DNA of 33,926 nt from Fuerstiella sp. (lineage in GTDB: Bacteria; Planctomycetota; Planctomycetia; Planctomycetales; Planctomycetaceae): the NCBI GenBank assembly GCA_029245955.1, contig JAQWOH010000063.1, positions 1 to 33,926 of the forward strand, given 5' to 3'. The notes beneath the pieces are model-generated. The model was not told where the DNA came from and ran no database searches. It worked only from the letters and a program-made list of their open reading frames with translations. Below are positions 16,393-25,306 of this stretch, one piece after another; the stretch's first letter is position 1, and the number at the start of each line of letters is the position of its first letter. Both the position numbers and the translations under genes were made by a program.

Positions 16393-17331
16393 ATGCCCCG
16401 GTTTTCTGGAATTATTCCTCCCGTTGTTACCCCCTTGACGCGACCGGACCAATTGGACGTCGATGCGGCTCGTCGCATTGTGGAGCACCTTCTGACCGGC
16501 GGTGTGAACGGCCTGTTTGTTCTCGGAACGACAGGCGAAGGTCCGTCTCTGACGTACCAGATTCGCTATGAAATGGTGGAAGTCGTCTGTGAAGCTGCTG
16601 CCAGTCGCGTCTCCGTGCTGGTTGGCGTTACCGATACGTCGCTGGCAGAATCCCTTCATCTGGCAGAACACGCCGCAGCTAACGGGGCGGCGGCGATCGT
16701 GGCGGCGGCTCCATACTATTTCGCCACCAGTCAGAACGCCGTGGCCGACTGGTTTCGACAACTTGCAGACTCGTCACCGCTTCCATTGGTGCTCTACAAC
16801 ATGCCAGGCTGTGTGGGAATTCACCTGGCGCTGGACACAGTCACTGAACTTTCTGCCCATCCAAATATCGTGGGTGTGAAAGACAGCAGTGGTGAGCTGG
16901 ATTATTTTCAGCATTTGTGCGCGGCATTCTGTGATGATTCTGATTTCGCCGTTTTCATGGGCCCGGAAGAATTGATTCCTCAGGCCGTTGCGGCCGGAGC
17001 AGATGGTGGTGTTTGTGGTGGAGGCAACCTGCTGCCACGCACCTATGTTGATCTGTTCGCAGCGTCGAAACGTGCTGATGAATCGGAAATAAGGCGGCTC
17101 AGCAATGTTGTTGAACAGGTTTTCGAACATGTTTACCGGGATCCTTCGGGTGAAATGAATCTGATACCGGCATTGAAACTTGCCATGCGACTGCGCGGGA
17201 TCTGTACCGGATGCACGGCTCCCCCGTTGCCACCGTTGACACCCGAACACACGACCCAGATCACAGTCAATCTGGCAAAGGTGTTGAATGCTGCCGGCGT
17301 GGAATCCGCAGCATCTGTGCCTGCATCGTAG
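16393..17331 (+). CDS. DapA-superfamily aldolase/lyase
   Basis: Class I (Schiff-base) TIM-barrel aldolase of the dihydrodipicolinate synthase/N-acetylneuraminate lyase superfamily. The Schiff-base lysine is Lys163 in VGVKDSSGE, the catalytic tyrosine is Tyr135 in LYNMPG, and the Thr-Thr pair is at 46-47 in LGTTGEGPSL. The position that in E. coli DapA holds Arg138 (YNVPSRTG), which binds the aspartate-semialdehyde carboxylate, reads Gly-Cys-Val here. True dihydrodipicolinate synthase activity is therefore unlikely and another 2-oxo-acid aldolase substrate is favoured. Length 312 aa is near normal. The ATG follows a short leader with no strong ribosome binding site. The gene appears monocistronic. 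Confidence 0.85.
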   Translation: MPRFSGIIPPVVTPLTRPDQLDVDAARRIVEHLLTGGVNGLFVLGTTGEGPSLTYQIRYEMVEVVCEAAASRVSVLVGVTDTSLAESLHLAEHAAANGAAAIVAAAPYYFATSQNAVADWFRQLADSSPLPLVLYNMPGCVGIHLALDTVTELSAHPNIVGVKDSSGELDYFQHLCAAFCDDSDFAVFMGPEELIPQAVAAGADGGVCGGGNLLPRTYVDLFAASKRADESEIRRLSNVVEQVFEHVYRDPSGEMNLIPALKLAMRLRGICTGCTAPPLPPLTPEHTTQITVNLAKVLNAAGVESAASVPAS

Positions 17332-17547
17332 GATTGTGAGCCAGCCGTCTGAGTGAGTCAGTGTCCTGCGTTTCGGGTCTGACACGCCGGACCGGACGAT
17401 CTGAGTTCTGTACTGTTGTCCGTGCGCCGACGTCCGCCTGTCGGCAGAATCCGTCCAGAGTGAACATTCATCGGCAGATTCTGCAGGTTCGGCCATCAAG
17501 TTGCCCTTCAGCCTGATCTGAGCAATCGTCAGAGTCGACCTCGACAT

Positions 17548-17565
17548 ATGTATCCTGACATACAT
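17548..17565. promoter_or_regulatory. Inverted repeat upstream of the small secreted protein
   Basis: ATGTAT (17548-17553) and ATACAT (17560-17565) are perfect inverted arms with a 6-nt spacer, 50 nt before the first candidate start of the small gene. The spacing resembles a dimeric regulator's operator. A longer inverted pair, GCAGAATC (17444-17451) and GATTCTGC (17477-17484), lies upstream in the same gap. No regulator is identified. Confidence 0.35.
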
Positions 17566-17615
17566 GCGTTGAAGTGATGGTCTACGCTTCCGCGCCTGCA
17601 AGAAACACATGACCG

Positions 17616-17846
17616 ATGAAAAAGAGAGTACCCATGCGACGAGTTCTAACAACAGCCGTAGCGCTTATCATTGCTTTCTCAGTAACCGCCGGAAGTGAAG
17701 CGGAAGCCGGCAAACGTCGAGCATCCAAAAGCCGAGGTGCGCGGACAGCCGTCCAGTCACGTTCCAACGGCGGTTTCTTTGCCAGGATAATGGAAGTTGA
17801 ACGACGAAAGAATGCGTGGCTGCGAGCCAACTTCACTCGTGGTTAG
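17616..17846 (+). CDS. Small secreted basic protein of unknown function
   Basis: A 76-aa protein not assigned to a known family. A basic N-terminus and hydrophobic stretch (TTAVALIIAFSVTAG, about residues 11-25) form a signal peptide ending near AEA, so the mature product would be only ~45 residues. That part is strongly basic (GKRRASKSRGAR), then has NGGFFARIMEVERRKNAWLRANF, which looks like a compact amphipathic helix. An in-frame ATG at 17634 has a better ribosome binding site (AGAGAG) and would still leave a full signal peptide. The gene has its own leader with an inverted repeat. It was chosen over overlapping frames because of the signal peptide and conserved-looking C-terminus. Confidence 0.6.
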   Translation: MKKRVPMRRVLTTAVALIIAFSVTAGSEAEAGKRRASKSRGARTAVQSRSNGGFFARIMEVERRKNAWLRANFTRG

Positions 17847-18172
17847 AGCCTTGTCAGCGGCTGAATTAGGGGATGTTGTGCCCTGGTACCGCCAGTGACA
17901 CCCACATTCGCATGTGGCAAAACGCCGCGCGAGAGCTACCTCAGACGAACAGGCATGAGTCGGCTGAGCAGAGTTCTTCATATGTTATGTCGTTGTTCGC
18001 TTCGCGCACCGCGGGTGCACGGAGCGTTCCACGACGTACCGGTGGCGGATTCGCTGCAGATCGCTGCACATTGTCCGGAATCTTTCGCACACCTTCTGTG
18101 CGAAACCCATCCACAGGAGTCGCTGCGTTCGACTTGACGGCGCCAATTGCCAAGGAAGAACAACCGCCGTCC
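17847..18172. other. 326-nt gap between convergent genes
   Basis: No gene is recognised. Two perfect hairpins are present: CCACAT-TCGC-ATGTGG (at about 17900-17915) and TTTCGCAC-(7 nt)-GTGCGAAA (18083-18105). The second lies beyond the stop codon of the DegT-type gene on the minus strand. Confidence 0.4.
18083..18105. terminator. 8-bp hairpin in a convergent region
   Basis: TTTCGCAC (18083-18090) pairs perfectly with GTGCGAAA (18098-18105) around a 7-nt loop. There is no T-run on either strand after the stem, so it is weak as a rho-independent terminator. Its position, 68 nt past the end of the DegT-type gene, fits transcript ending. Confidence 0.3.
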
Positions 18173-19384
18173 TCAGGCGGCTTTCCGCCCAGTGGTACCA
18201 CCTGACGGAAACCGCAGGGCGGTGACGGACGACGCGGCTTCACTCAACACGGTGGCCACTCGAATCAGTTGCTCGTCTGTCAGTTCAGAGAAGATCGGCA
18301 ACGACAGAACTTCGTCCGCCGCTCGGTTGCTTTCAGGGAAATTCTCTGAACTGTAGCCGAGATATTCGAAACACTTCTGCATATGCAGCGGGATCGGATA
18401 ATAGACTGCGCAGCCGATGCCCGCGTCACGCATATGCTGCATGACGGAATCACGCATGCCGCCGCGAATTCGCAGTGTGTACTGATTGAACACATGCCGC
18501 TGGTCAGCAGCCGTCACAGGGGGATCAATGGAGCTCAGCAGATTCAGACTGCGGAACAGCTCTGAATAGCGCCGAGCGTTCTGACGCCTTGCCTCTGACC
18601 AGTTTTCAAGATGCCGCAGCTTTACTCGCAGAATGGCGGCCTGCAGAGCGTCCAGGCGACTGTTGAAGCCAACTTCCACGTGATTGTATCCGCCGACGTC
18701 CCCGTGAACTCTCAAACGTTTCAGTCGCGCTGCCAAGTCGGCGTCGTCAGTCGTGATAATGCCGCCGTCGCCTGCTCCGCCGAGATTCTTGGTGGGGAAG
18801 AAGCTGAAGCAGCCAACAGTCCCCAGTACGCCGGCGCGTCTGCCGCGGTATTCCGCACCAATCGCCTGACAGGCGTCTTCAATCAAGGGGATGTTATTTC
18901 GAACGGAAAGTCGCCACAGAGTTTCCATGTCAGCGCATTGCCCAAAAATGTGGACCGGCATGATGGCTTTTGTATTCTCGTCAATCGCGTCCTCAACCTG
19001 TTGCGGATCCAGGTTATATGTCACCGGGTCAATGTCCACAAATTTCGGACGAGCACCAACGCGATGGATGGCACCGGCGGTTGCAAAGAACGTGAAGGGA
19101 CTGGTGATGACATCGTCGCCCGGGCCAATTCCAAGCCCCAGCAGAGATAAGACCAGTGCGTCCGTGCCGGAAGCACATCCAATGGCATGGCGAGCGTCAC
19201 AGTAATCGGCAATTTCTGCCTCTAACTGGTCGACTTCTTCACCAAGCACGAAGTGCTGTGTTTCAAAAACCTGATCAACGGCCGCACGGACCTCCTCTTT
19301 GATGGTCTGGTGCTGAGCAACCAGATCAATAAAAGGCACCGGTTCCGGGGCTGTCGGGTGGGTGGGATCATTAAAGGCGGGCAT
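18173..19384 (-). CDS. DegT/DnrJ/EryC1/StrS-family PLP aminotransferase
   Basis: PLP-dependent enzyme of the sugar aminotransferase family, which makes amino sugars for surface polysaccharides or modifies nucleotide-activated keto-sugars. The fold is clear: VPFIDLVAQHQTIKEEV at the N-terminus, GCASGTDALVLSL (69-81), the PLP-N1-contacting Asp170 in LIEDACQA, and the Schiff-base Lys199 in FSFFPTKNLGGAGDGG. The total of 403 aa is slightly longer than usual, with a short C-terminal tail. The ATG at 19384 is selected because a promoter-like sequence at 19437-19465 lies between it and a longer in-frame start at 19474. No sugar-biosynthesis genes are next to it, so the substrate is unknown. Confidence 0.9.
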   Translation of the reverse strand: MPAFNDPTHPTAPEPVPFIDLVAQHQTIKEEVRAAVDQVFETQHFVLGEEVDQLEAEIADYCDARHAIGCASGTDALVLSLLGLGIGPGDDVITSPFTFFATAGAIHRVGARPKFVDIDPVTYNLDPQQVEDAIDENTKAIMPVHIFGQCADMETLWRLSVRNNIPLIEDACQAIGAEYRGRRAGVLGTVGCFSFFPTKNLGGAGDGGIITTDDADLAARLKRLRVHGDVGGYNHVEVGFNSRLDALQAAILRVKLRHLENWSEARRQNARRYSELFRSLNLLSSIDPPVTAADQRHVFNQYTLRIRGGMRDSVMQHMRDAGIGCAVYYPIPLHMQKCFEYLGYSSENFPESNRAADEVLSLPIFSELTDEQLIRVATVLSEAASSVTALRFPSGGTTGRKAA

Positions 19385-19788
19385 CGAGCGACTCCATTCG
19401 CTGCTGAACGCCGTCCGAAAACGGCAGATCTCAGGCAGACTAGGCCAAAGATTCAGGGCTGTCAAGACGTTCACAACGGCCAGAAATTTCAGTAAACTGT
19501 TGTTGAGCAGGGAGTTATCAATTCCTTTACGGCTGAAAACCTGTTGCTCTTAGCTTGTTATCGTCCGGCGGGTCGTATCAACCGCAGCAGTCAAACGGAT
19601 TTTTCCACCAACCAGGAATGCCACTGGCTCTTCACTGGCGAACAATCGCTGCGTGCCGCCTGCTGTCGCGTGAATGATTCCGCGACGGAAGACACTCACC
19701 AACGGTATCGCTAACCTTTGTGTCGCTGGCTTTTACGATAGTTTCAGTCTGGTCAGTTCTGTCCCTTCGCCGCCAAAGAACCCCTCCT
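19385..19788. other. 404-nt divergent intergenic region
   Basis: Holds the promoter of the DegT-type gene (19437-19465, minus strand) and presumably that of the creatininase-family gene. No good plus-strand promoter is recognised and no coding sequence is supported. Confidence 0.4.
19437..19465 (-). promoter_or_regulatory. Promoter of the DegT-type aminotransferase gene
   Basis: On the minus strand, a perfect TTGACA (19465-19460) is followed after 17 nt by TAGTCT (19442-19437). The -10 matches only 3/6, but the consensus -35 and the spacing are ideal. The predicted transcription start, near 19430, leaves a leader of about 45 nt before the ATG at 19384. Confidence 0.5.
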
Positions 19789-20571
19789 ATGCGTCCGTGG
19801 ATTCTTGCAGAAACGAACTACACTCAGGTCAAAGACTGCGAATACAGCGTCGCCGTCCTGCCCATGGGGGCGACGGAGCCACACAATCTGCATCTGCCGT
19901 ATGGCACAGACACGTTTCAGGCCGACGCGATCGGTTCACGAGTCTGCGAGGTGGCCTGGAATCGCGGCGCAAAAGTCGTGATGCTGCCGGCCGTTCCGTA
20001 CGGCACAGAAACGAATCAGGCCAGATGTCGGCTGTCGATGAACGTAAATCCATCGACTCTTGGCTACGTTATCAAGGACCTTGTGGATTCTCTGAACGGG
20101 CACGGTATTCACAAGCTGGTGATTCTGAACAGCCACGGCGGCAACGAATTCAAACCGCTGCTCAGAGAACTGCACGGCAAAACACCGGTGCAGATTTTCC
20201 TGTGTGACTGGTTTCGGGGAATCACGGCAGATGTTCAAAAGGAGATCTTTGAAGACGCTGGTGATCACGCAGGTGAAATGGAGACAGCTTTGGGCCTGGC
20301 GTTCTTCAATGACTTTGTACTGACGAACGACGATGGTTCTACCGTAGCCGACGACGGAGCCGTAAATGCAACTCGGTTTGACGCCATCAACAATGGCTGG
20401 GTCAGCATAACTCGCGCATGGCATTTGCTGACCACGAATACCGGTTCCGGCAATCCTCATCCCGCGACGGCCGAAAAGGGAGAACGATTGATGCAGGTGA
20501 TTGTTGACCGCCTTTCTACATTTCTTGTCGAACTGGCAGAATCGTCAGTCGATGAGCGGTTTCCGTTCTGA
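19789..20571 (+). CDS. Creatininase-family amidohydrolase
   Basis: Metal-dependent hydrolase of the creatininase/FAPy-deformylase/MftE superfamily, whose members open cyclic amides or cleave formamides. Metal ligands are visible in MGATEPHNLHLPYGTD (Glu30, His32, Asp41), in NSHGGNE (His116) and in HAGEMETAL (Glu163 or Glu165), the conserved set of the family. Length 260 aa is typical. The ATG at 19789 is preferred over an upstream GTG because it starts directly at the first conserved block and follows a CCTCCT-rich leader; no good ribosome binding site is seen. The M20 amidohydrolase follows after 38 nt on the same strand, so the two may share a transcript. The substrate cannot be read from the sequence; creatinine itself is only one possibility. 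Confidence 0.85.
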   Translation: MRPWILAETNYTQVKDCEYSVAVLPMGATEPHNLHLPYGTDTFQADAIGSRVCEVAWNRGAKVVMLPAVPYGTETNQARCRLSMNVNPSTLGYVIKDLVDSLNGHGIHKLVILNSHGGNEFKPLLRELHGKTPVQIFLCDWFRGITADVQKEIFEDAGDHAGEMETALGLAFFNDFVLTNDDGSTVADDGAVNATRFDAINNGWVSITRAWHLLTTNTGSGNPHPATAEKGERLMQVIVDRLSTFLVELAESSVDERFPF

Positions 20572-20609
20572 AGCGTTTTCTTAACTGCCCTCAACAAGGT
20601 TTCTCAATC

Positions 20610-21899
20610 ATGAAGACGACGTGCGCGTTGCTGCTGTTCTGTTTGACTCAGTCCATCGTCTCTGGACAAGATGTGAACGACTGGGCGGAAGCGAATATGG
20701 ATTCGCTGGTTCAACTGTATTTTCATTTTCATCAGCATCCCGAATTATCATACGAAGAAAAGGAGACATCGGCACGGATTGCACAGGAATGGAAAACTGC
20801 CGGATTTGAGGTCACGCCGAACGTTGGAGGCTATGGCGTTGTCGCATTACTTAAGAATGGCAACGGTCCAACCATGATGTTGCGCACGGACCTGGATGCC
20901 CTGCCAGTGACTGAGTTGACCGGGCGTGAATATGCATCGAAAGTCGTTGTCCGGAATACTGACGGCAGCCGGACAGGCGTTATGCACGCCTGTGGACACG
21001 ATATTCACATGACTAATCTTGTGGGCGTAGCTCGTTATCTGTCGGCACACAGAGACCGCTGGCAGGGGACCCTGATGCTGATCGGGCAACCGGCAGAAGA
21101 ACGCGTTGGTGGGGCGAAAGCCATGTTGAAAGACGGGCTGTTTGAACGATTTCCAAAACCGGACATGGCCATCGCTCTGCATGTGGCGGGTGATATGCAG
21201 GCCGGAAAAGTCGGTTATCGCAGTGGTTATTCGCTGGCTAACGTGGACAGCGTGGATATTACCATGAAGGGACGAGGCGGTCATGGATCGGCACCGCATA
21301 CAACAGTCGATCCGATCATGCAGGCCGCCGAACTTGTCGTGTCGCTGCAGACGCTTGTCAGTCGTGAGATCAAACCGCTGGAACCGGCCGTTGTGACGGT
21401 TGGCTCCATTCACGGAGGGACGAAGCACAATATCATTGGCGACGAATGCAAACTGCAACTGACGGTACGCAGCTACGCTGACGATGTGCGAAAACACCTG
21501 CTGGAAGGCATCGCACGCAAGGCGAAAGCGGTTGCGATCGGTGCACGGGCCCCGGAACCGATCGTCACCGTATCGGAAGGCACACCTTCTCTTTACAACG
21601 ACGACGATCTTGCCGCCCGTGTGGGCTCTGTGCTGGAAGGCACCTTGGGTAAGGATAATGTGGAACACGTTGAGCCGGTCATGGGAGCCGAAGACTTCAG
21701 TCTGTACGGCAAAGCCGGCGTACCGATTCTGATGTATCGTCTTGGCAGTGTCAGCGAACGACGCCTGGAACAATACCGGGCGGCCGGCCAAACGCCCCCG
21801 TCCTTGCATTCACCGATCTATTATCCGGACTTCGAACTGACCCTGCGAACAGGTGTGGCAACAATGGTGGAAACAGTGCTGGCGCTGATGAAGAAGTAA
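20610..21899 (+). CDS. Secreted M20-family amidohydrolase/peptidase
   Basis: Zinc amidohydrolase of the M20D type (relatives: IAA-amino-acid hydrolase, hippurate hydrolase, N-acyl-amino-acid deacylases). A signal peptide (residues 1 to about 19, ending VSG) predicts export. The metal-binding motif is HACGHDIHM (Cys128, His130, Asp131, His133), followed by QPAEERVGGAKAML (catalytic Glu) and, near the C-terminus, MGAEDFSLY. The lid/dimerisation domain carries GRGGHGSAPHTTVDPI, also typical. Length 429 aa fits the family plus signal peptide. It follows the creatininase-family gene by 38 nt, which suggests joint use of amide compounds, although the second enzyme is exported and the first appears cytoplasmic. 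Confidence 0.9.
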   Translation: MKTTCALLLFCLTQSIVSGQDVNDWAEANMDSLVQLYFHFHQHPELSYEEKETSARIAQEWKTAGFEVTPNVGGYGVVALLKNGNGPTMMLRTDLDALPVTELTGREYASKVVVRNTDGSRTGVMHACGHDIHMTNLVGVARYLSAHRDRWQGTLMLIGQPAEERVGGAKAMLKDGLFERFPKPDMAIALHVAGDMQAGKVGYRSGYSLANVDSVDITMKGRGGHGSAPHTTVDPIMQAAELVVSLQTLVSREIKPLEPAVVTVGSIHGGTKHNIIGDECKLQLTVRSYADDVRKHLLEGIARKAKAVAIGARAPEPIVTVSEGTPSLYNDDDLAARVGSVLEGTLGKDNVEHVEPVMGAEDFSLYGKAGVPILMYRLGSVSERRLEQYRAAGQTPPSLHSPIYYPDFELTLRTGVATMVETVLALMKK

Positions 21900-21927
21900 G
21901 GGAAGGCGGCGCAGCCGCAAGAGCCCG

Positions 21928-21945
21928 TAGCCGTCTTTGCGGCTA
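21928..21945. terminator. Small hairpin between the M20 gene and carB
   Basis: TAGCCG (21928-21933) pairs with CGGCTA (21940-21945) around a 6-nt loop, 29 nt after the M20 stop. It is followed by ACCGTATAAATG with no T-run. It lies in the 155-nt convergent gap and is a weak terminator candidate. Confidence 0.3.
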
Positions 21946-22054
21946 ACCGTATAAATGCCGACGCTCGTGGCCACACTTCGGGACCCACAGCCAGTGAAAC
22001 CACCGGCAGAAAAAACGTGCAACGCCGCCACAGCAAGGCGAGAGGCTGCCGGAA

Positions 22055-25000
22055 CTACTCTACCGCCCAGTCCTGTAGTGCCGTAACGCTGGGTTCTGTT
22101 TGTGCTGCGAGTGCTTCCAGAGCATCGACGACTGCCAGACAGCCGGGTAATGTCGTTACACACGGAACTCCGTACGCCACTGAGGCGGCTCGAATGCGAC
22201 CTTCGTCCGTGCGAGCGCCTTTGCCGCTGGGGGTATTGAAGATGAAGTGGATCTCTTGATTGGCCATCAGGTCCAGCAGGTTGGGCCGGCCTTCCTGCAG
22301 CTTCTTTACGGTGTTCACGTCCAGTCCGGCATCTTTGAAGACTCGTGCCGTTCCGGACGTGCAGACGATGCTGAACCCCAGGGCCAGCAGGCGCCGCGCC
22401 GGTTCAATCATCTTCTGTTTGTACGACGACGCAATACTGATGAACACGTTGCCAGTGCTGGGAAGATTGGCACCGGCGGCCGTCTGTGCCCTCGCGAACG
22501 CCATCGGGAAATCGGCATCGATGCCCATCACCTCGCCGGTCGAACGCATCTCCGGCCCCAGCACGATGTCAACGCCGAAGAAACGGTTGAACGGAAAGAC
22601 ACTTTCTTTGACCGACGTGTATTTGGGTACGATCTCTGCCGTAACCCCCTGCTCTTTCAATGACACACCCGTCATCGCTTTGGCTGCAATCTTTGCCAAC
22701 GAGCGGCCCGTGGCTTTGGAGACGAACGGTGATGTACGGCTGGCCCGAGGATTGACTTCCAGAATGTAAACGGCATGACCGTCGTCTTCTGCTTTGACGG
22801 CGAACTGGATATTCATCAGGCCGCATACCTGCAGCTCCTTTGCCAGAGCATGTGTGGCCGTGCGAATTTCGTCCAGCACGATACCGGGCAGGGAATGCGG
22901 CGGCAGAGCACATGCCGAATCGCCGGAATGGACACCGGCTTCTTCGATGTGTTCCATGACGCCCCCGACAACCGTGTCTGCTCCGTCCGATACCGCGTCG
23001 ACGTCCACTTCAATTGCGTCTTCCAGAAATTTGTCGATCAGCACCGGCTTATTCGGTGAAACGTCAACAGCTTCGGTCATGTACCGTACCAGTGACGCCT
23101 GGTCGTAACAGATTTCCATGGCCCGCCCGCCCAGCACATAGCTGGGTCGTACCAGCACGGGATAACCAATACGGTCGGCCGCGGCCCGTGCGGCTTCTGT
23201 GGTGGTCGCAATTCCGTTGGGTGGCTGGCGCAGATTGAGCTTCTCCAGAATTGCCTGGAAGCGTTCGCGATCTTCAGCGGCATCGATCATGTCCGGCGAC
23301 GTACCAATGATGTTGGCGCCGGCGGCCTCCAGGCCACGAGCCAGATTCAGGGGGGTCTGGCCGCCAAACTGCACAATGATTCCGTCCGGCTGCATCCGGT
23401 CGCAGATGTTCAGTACGTCTTCTGTGGTCAACGGTTCGAAGAACAGGTAGTCAGAAGTGTCGTAGTCAGTGGAAACGGTTTCCGGATTGGAATTGACCAT
23501 GATGCTCTCGACACCAAGATCTTCTAGAGCGAAGGCCGCCTGACAGCAGCAATAGTCGAACTCAATCCCCTGGCCAATGCGGTTGGGGCCACCGCCCAGG
23601 ATCATGATCCGCTTTTTGCGCGGGTCCTTCGCCGGAGTTTCGTCTTCCTGTTCGTATGTGGAATAGTAGTAAGGTGTATACGCTTCGAACTCGGCCGCAC
23701 AGGTATCCACCTGCTTGAATGTGGCTTCAATACCCAGTTGTTTGCGATGAGTTCGCACTTCAACCTGCGACGTATCCCACCAGAAAGCCAGCTGTGCGTC
23801 AGAGAAACCGTTTTCCTTCGCACGGCGAACGAGTTCCGGTGACGCATCTGCCAGACGACTGACGTCACGGATCTGGTTTTCCAGTTCCACCAGTTGCTGC
23901 AGGTTTCTCAGGAACCACGGATCTATGTCGGACGTTTCATGGAGCTTTTCGACCGACATGCCGGCTTTGATCGCATATCGCAGGTAGAAAATGCGATTTT
24001 CATTTGGCACGGACAGCTTGTTCAGAATCTCGTCGTCACCTGGTCGACGATCCGTGTCCCATAAGTCCTTCTTGCCTCCGCCGAGTCCGAAATGTCCGAT
24101 CTCCAGTCCCCGCAGAGCTTTCTGCAGAGATTCCCGAAACGTGCGGCCGATCGCCATGGTTTCACCGACGGATTTCATCTGCACCGTCAGTGTCGGATCG
24201 GCTTCAGGGAACTTTTCGAACGTCCAGCGAGGGATCTTCGTGACGACGTAGTCAATCGTGGGCTCGAAGCACGCCAGAGTTTCCCGAGTAATATCGTTCT
24301 TGATCTCATCAAGTCGATAACCGACAGCCAGCTTTGCCGCAATCTTTGCGATCGGAAATCCTGTCGCCTTGGACGCCAGTGCGCTGGATCGGCTGACGCG
24401 CGGATTCATTTCGATGATCACCATCCGGCCGTTGTCCGGATTGATCGCGAACTGCACGTTCGAACCGCCGGTCTCCACACCGATCTCACGCATGCACGCC
24501 AGCGTTGCATCCCGCATTCGCTGATACTCTTTATCAGACAGCGTCTGTGCCGGAGCAACCGTGATGGAATCGCCGGTATGTACGCCCATCGGGTCGAAGT
24601 TTTCGATCGAGCAGATGATGACGGCGTTGTCAGCGCAGTCACGCATCACTTCCATCTCGTACTCTTTCCAGCCGAGAATGGATTCTTCCAGAAGAAGTTC
24701 GCTGATAGGAGACAGAGTCAGACCCTGTCGCACGAGGTCTTCGAATTCTTCGAAGTTGTAGGCGATCCCCCCGCCCGTGCCGCCGAGCGTAAAGCTGGCG
24801 CGAATAATGATCGGCAGACCGATCTCCTTGACTGCATCCCTCGCTTCTTCCAGATTATGAACAACGAAGCTTCGGGGGACATCCATTCCGATTTTCGTCA
24901 TCGCTTCCTTAAAAGATTCGCGTTCTTCCGCTTTCTTGATGACGTCTTCCTGAGCTCCGATCATCTCACAGTTGTATTTTTCCAGCACGCCTTCGTGAGC

Positions 25001-25306
25001 AAGGTCCATCGCGGTGTTAAGGCCCGTCTGGCCGCCCAGAGTCGGCAGCAGGGCGCAAGGACGTTCCTGCTCTATTATTTTTTCAACGTACTGCCACGTG
25101 ATCGGTTCGATATAGGTGCGGTCAGCGGTGTCCGGATCCGTCATGATGGTGGCTGGATTGGAATTGACCAGCACCACTTCATACCCTTCTTCACGAAGAG
25201 CTTTGCAGGCCTGAGTCCCCGAATAGTCGAATTCACACGCCTGTCCGATGACGATGGGACCGGAGCCGATAATCAAAATCTTTTTTATGTCGTCTCGACG
25301 GGGCAC
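22055..25306 (-). CDS. carB: Carbamoyl-phosphate synthase large subunit
   Basis: Synthesises carbamoyl phosphate from bicarbonate, ammonia (delivered by CarA) and two ATP, for arginine and pyrimidine synthesis. It has the usual duplicated layout: first ATP-grasp half (residues 1 to about 400; KILIIGSGPIVIGQACEFDYSG, GGTGGGIAYN, EMNPRVSRSSALASKATG), oligomerisation region, second ATP-grasp half (about 560-935; MILGGGPNRIGQGIEFDYCC, EVNPRASRTSPFVSKATG) and a C-terminal MGS-like regulatory domain. At 1083 aa it is full length (E. coli 1073). The start is GTG at 25306, giving MPRRDDIKKILIIG. carA is not in the window. No promoter was recognised with confidence. Confidence 0.97.
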   Translation of the reverse strand: MPRRDDIKKILIIGSGPIVIGQACEFDYSGTQACKALREEGYEVVLVNSNPATIMTDPDTADRTYIEPITWQYVEKIIEQERPCALLPTLGGQTGLNTAMDLAHEGVLEKYNCEMIGAQEDVIKKAEERESFKEAMTKIGMDVPRSFVVHNLEEARDAVKEIGLPIIIRASFTLGGTGGGIAYNFEEFEDLVRQGLTLSPISELLLEESILGWKEYEMEVMRDCADNAVIICSIENFDPMGVHTGDSITVAPAQTLSDKEYQRMRDATLACMREIGVETGGSNVQFAINPDNGRMVIIEMNPRVSRSSALASKATGFPIAKIAAKLAVGYRLDEIKNDITRETLACFEPTIDYVVTKIPRWTFEKFPEADPTLTVQMKSVGETMAIGRTFRESLQKALRGLEIGHFGLGGGKKDLWDTDRRPGDDEILNKLSVPNENRIFYLRYAIKAGMSVEKLHETSDIDPWFLRNLQQLVELENQIRDVSRLADASPELVRRAKENGFSDAQLAFWWDTSQVEVRTHRKQLGIEATFKQVDTCAAEFEAYTPYYYSTYEQEDETPAKDPRKKRIMILGGGPNRIGQGIEFDYCCCQAAFALEDLGVESIMVNSNPETVSTDYDTSDYLFFEPLTTEDVLNICDRMQPDGIIVQFGGQTPLNLARGLEAAGANIIGTSPDMIDAAEDRERFQAILEKLNLRQPPNGIATTTEAARAAADRIGYPVLVRPSYVLGGRAMEICYDQASLVRYMTEAVDVSPNKPVLIDKFLEDAIEVDVDAVSDGADTVVGGVMEHIEEAGVHSGDSACALPPHSLPGIVLDEIRTATHALAKELQVCGLMNIQFAVKAEDDGHAVYILEVNPRASRTSPFVSKATGRSLAKIAAKAMTGVSLKEQGVTAEIVPKYTSVKESVFPFNRFFGVDIVLGPEMRSTGEVMGIDADFPMAFARAQTAAGANLPSTGNVFISIASSYKQKMIEPARRLLALGFSIVCTSGTARVFKDAGLDVNTVKKLQEGRPNLLDLMANQEIHFIFNTPSGKGARTDEGRIRAASVAYGVPCVTTLPGCLAVVDALEALAAQTEPSVTALQDWAVE

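Noticed and set aside
16774..17652. 292-codon minus-strand open frame
   Set aside because: Mostly antisense to the DapA-family gene and the gap after it; no recognisable domain.
20847..21809. 320-codon minus-strand open frame
   Set aside because: Antisense to the M20 amidohydrolase, whose metal motifs prove the plus-strand reading.
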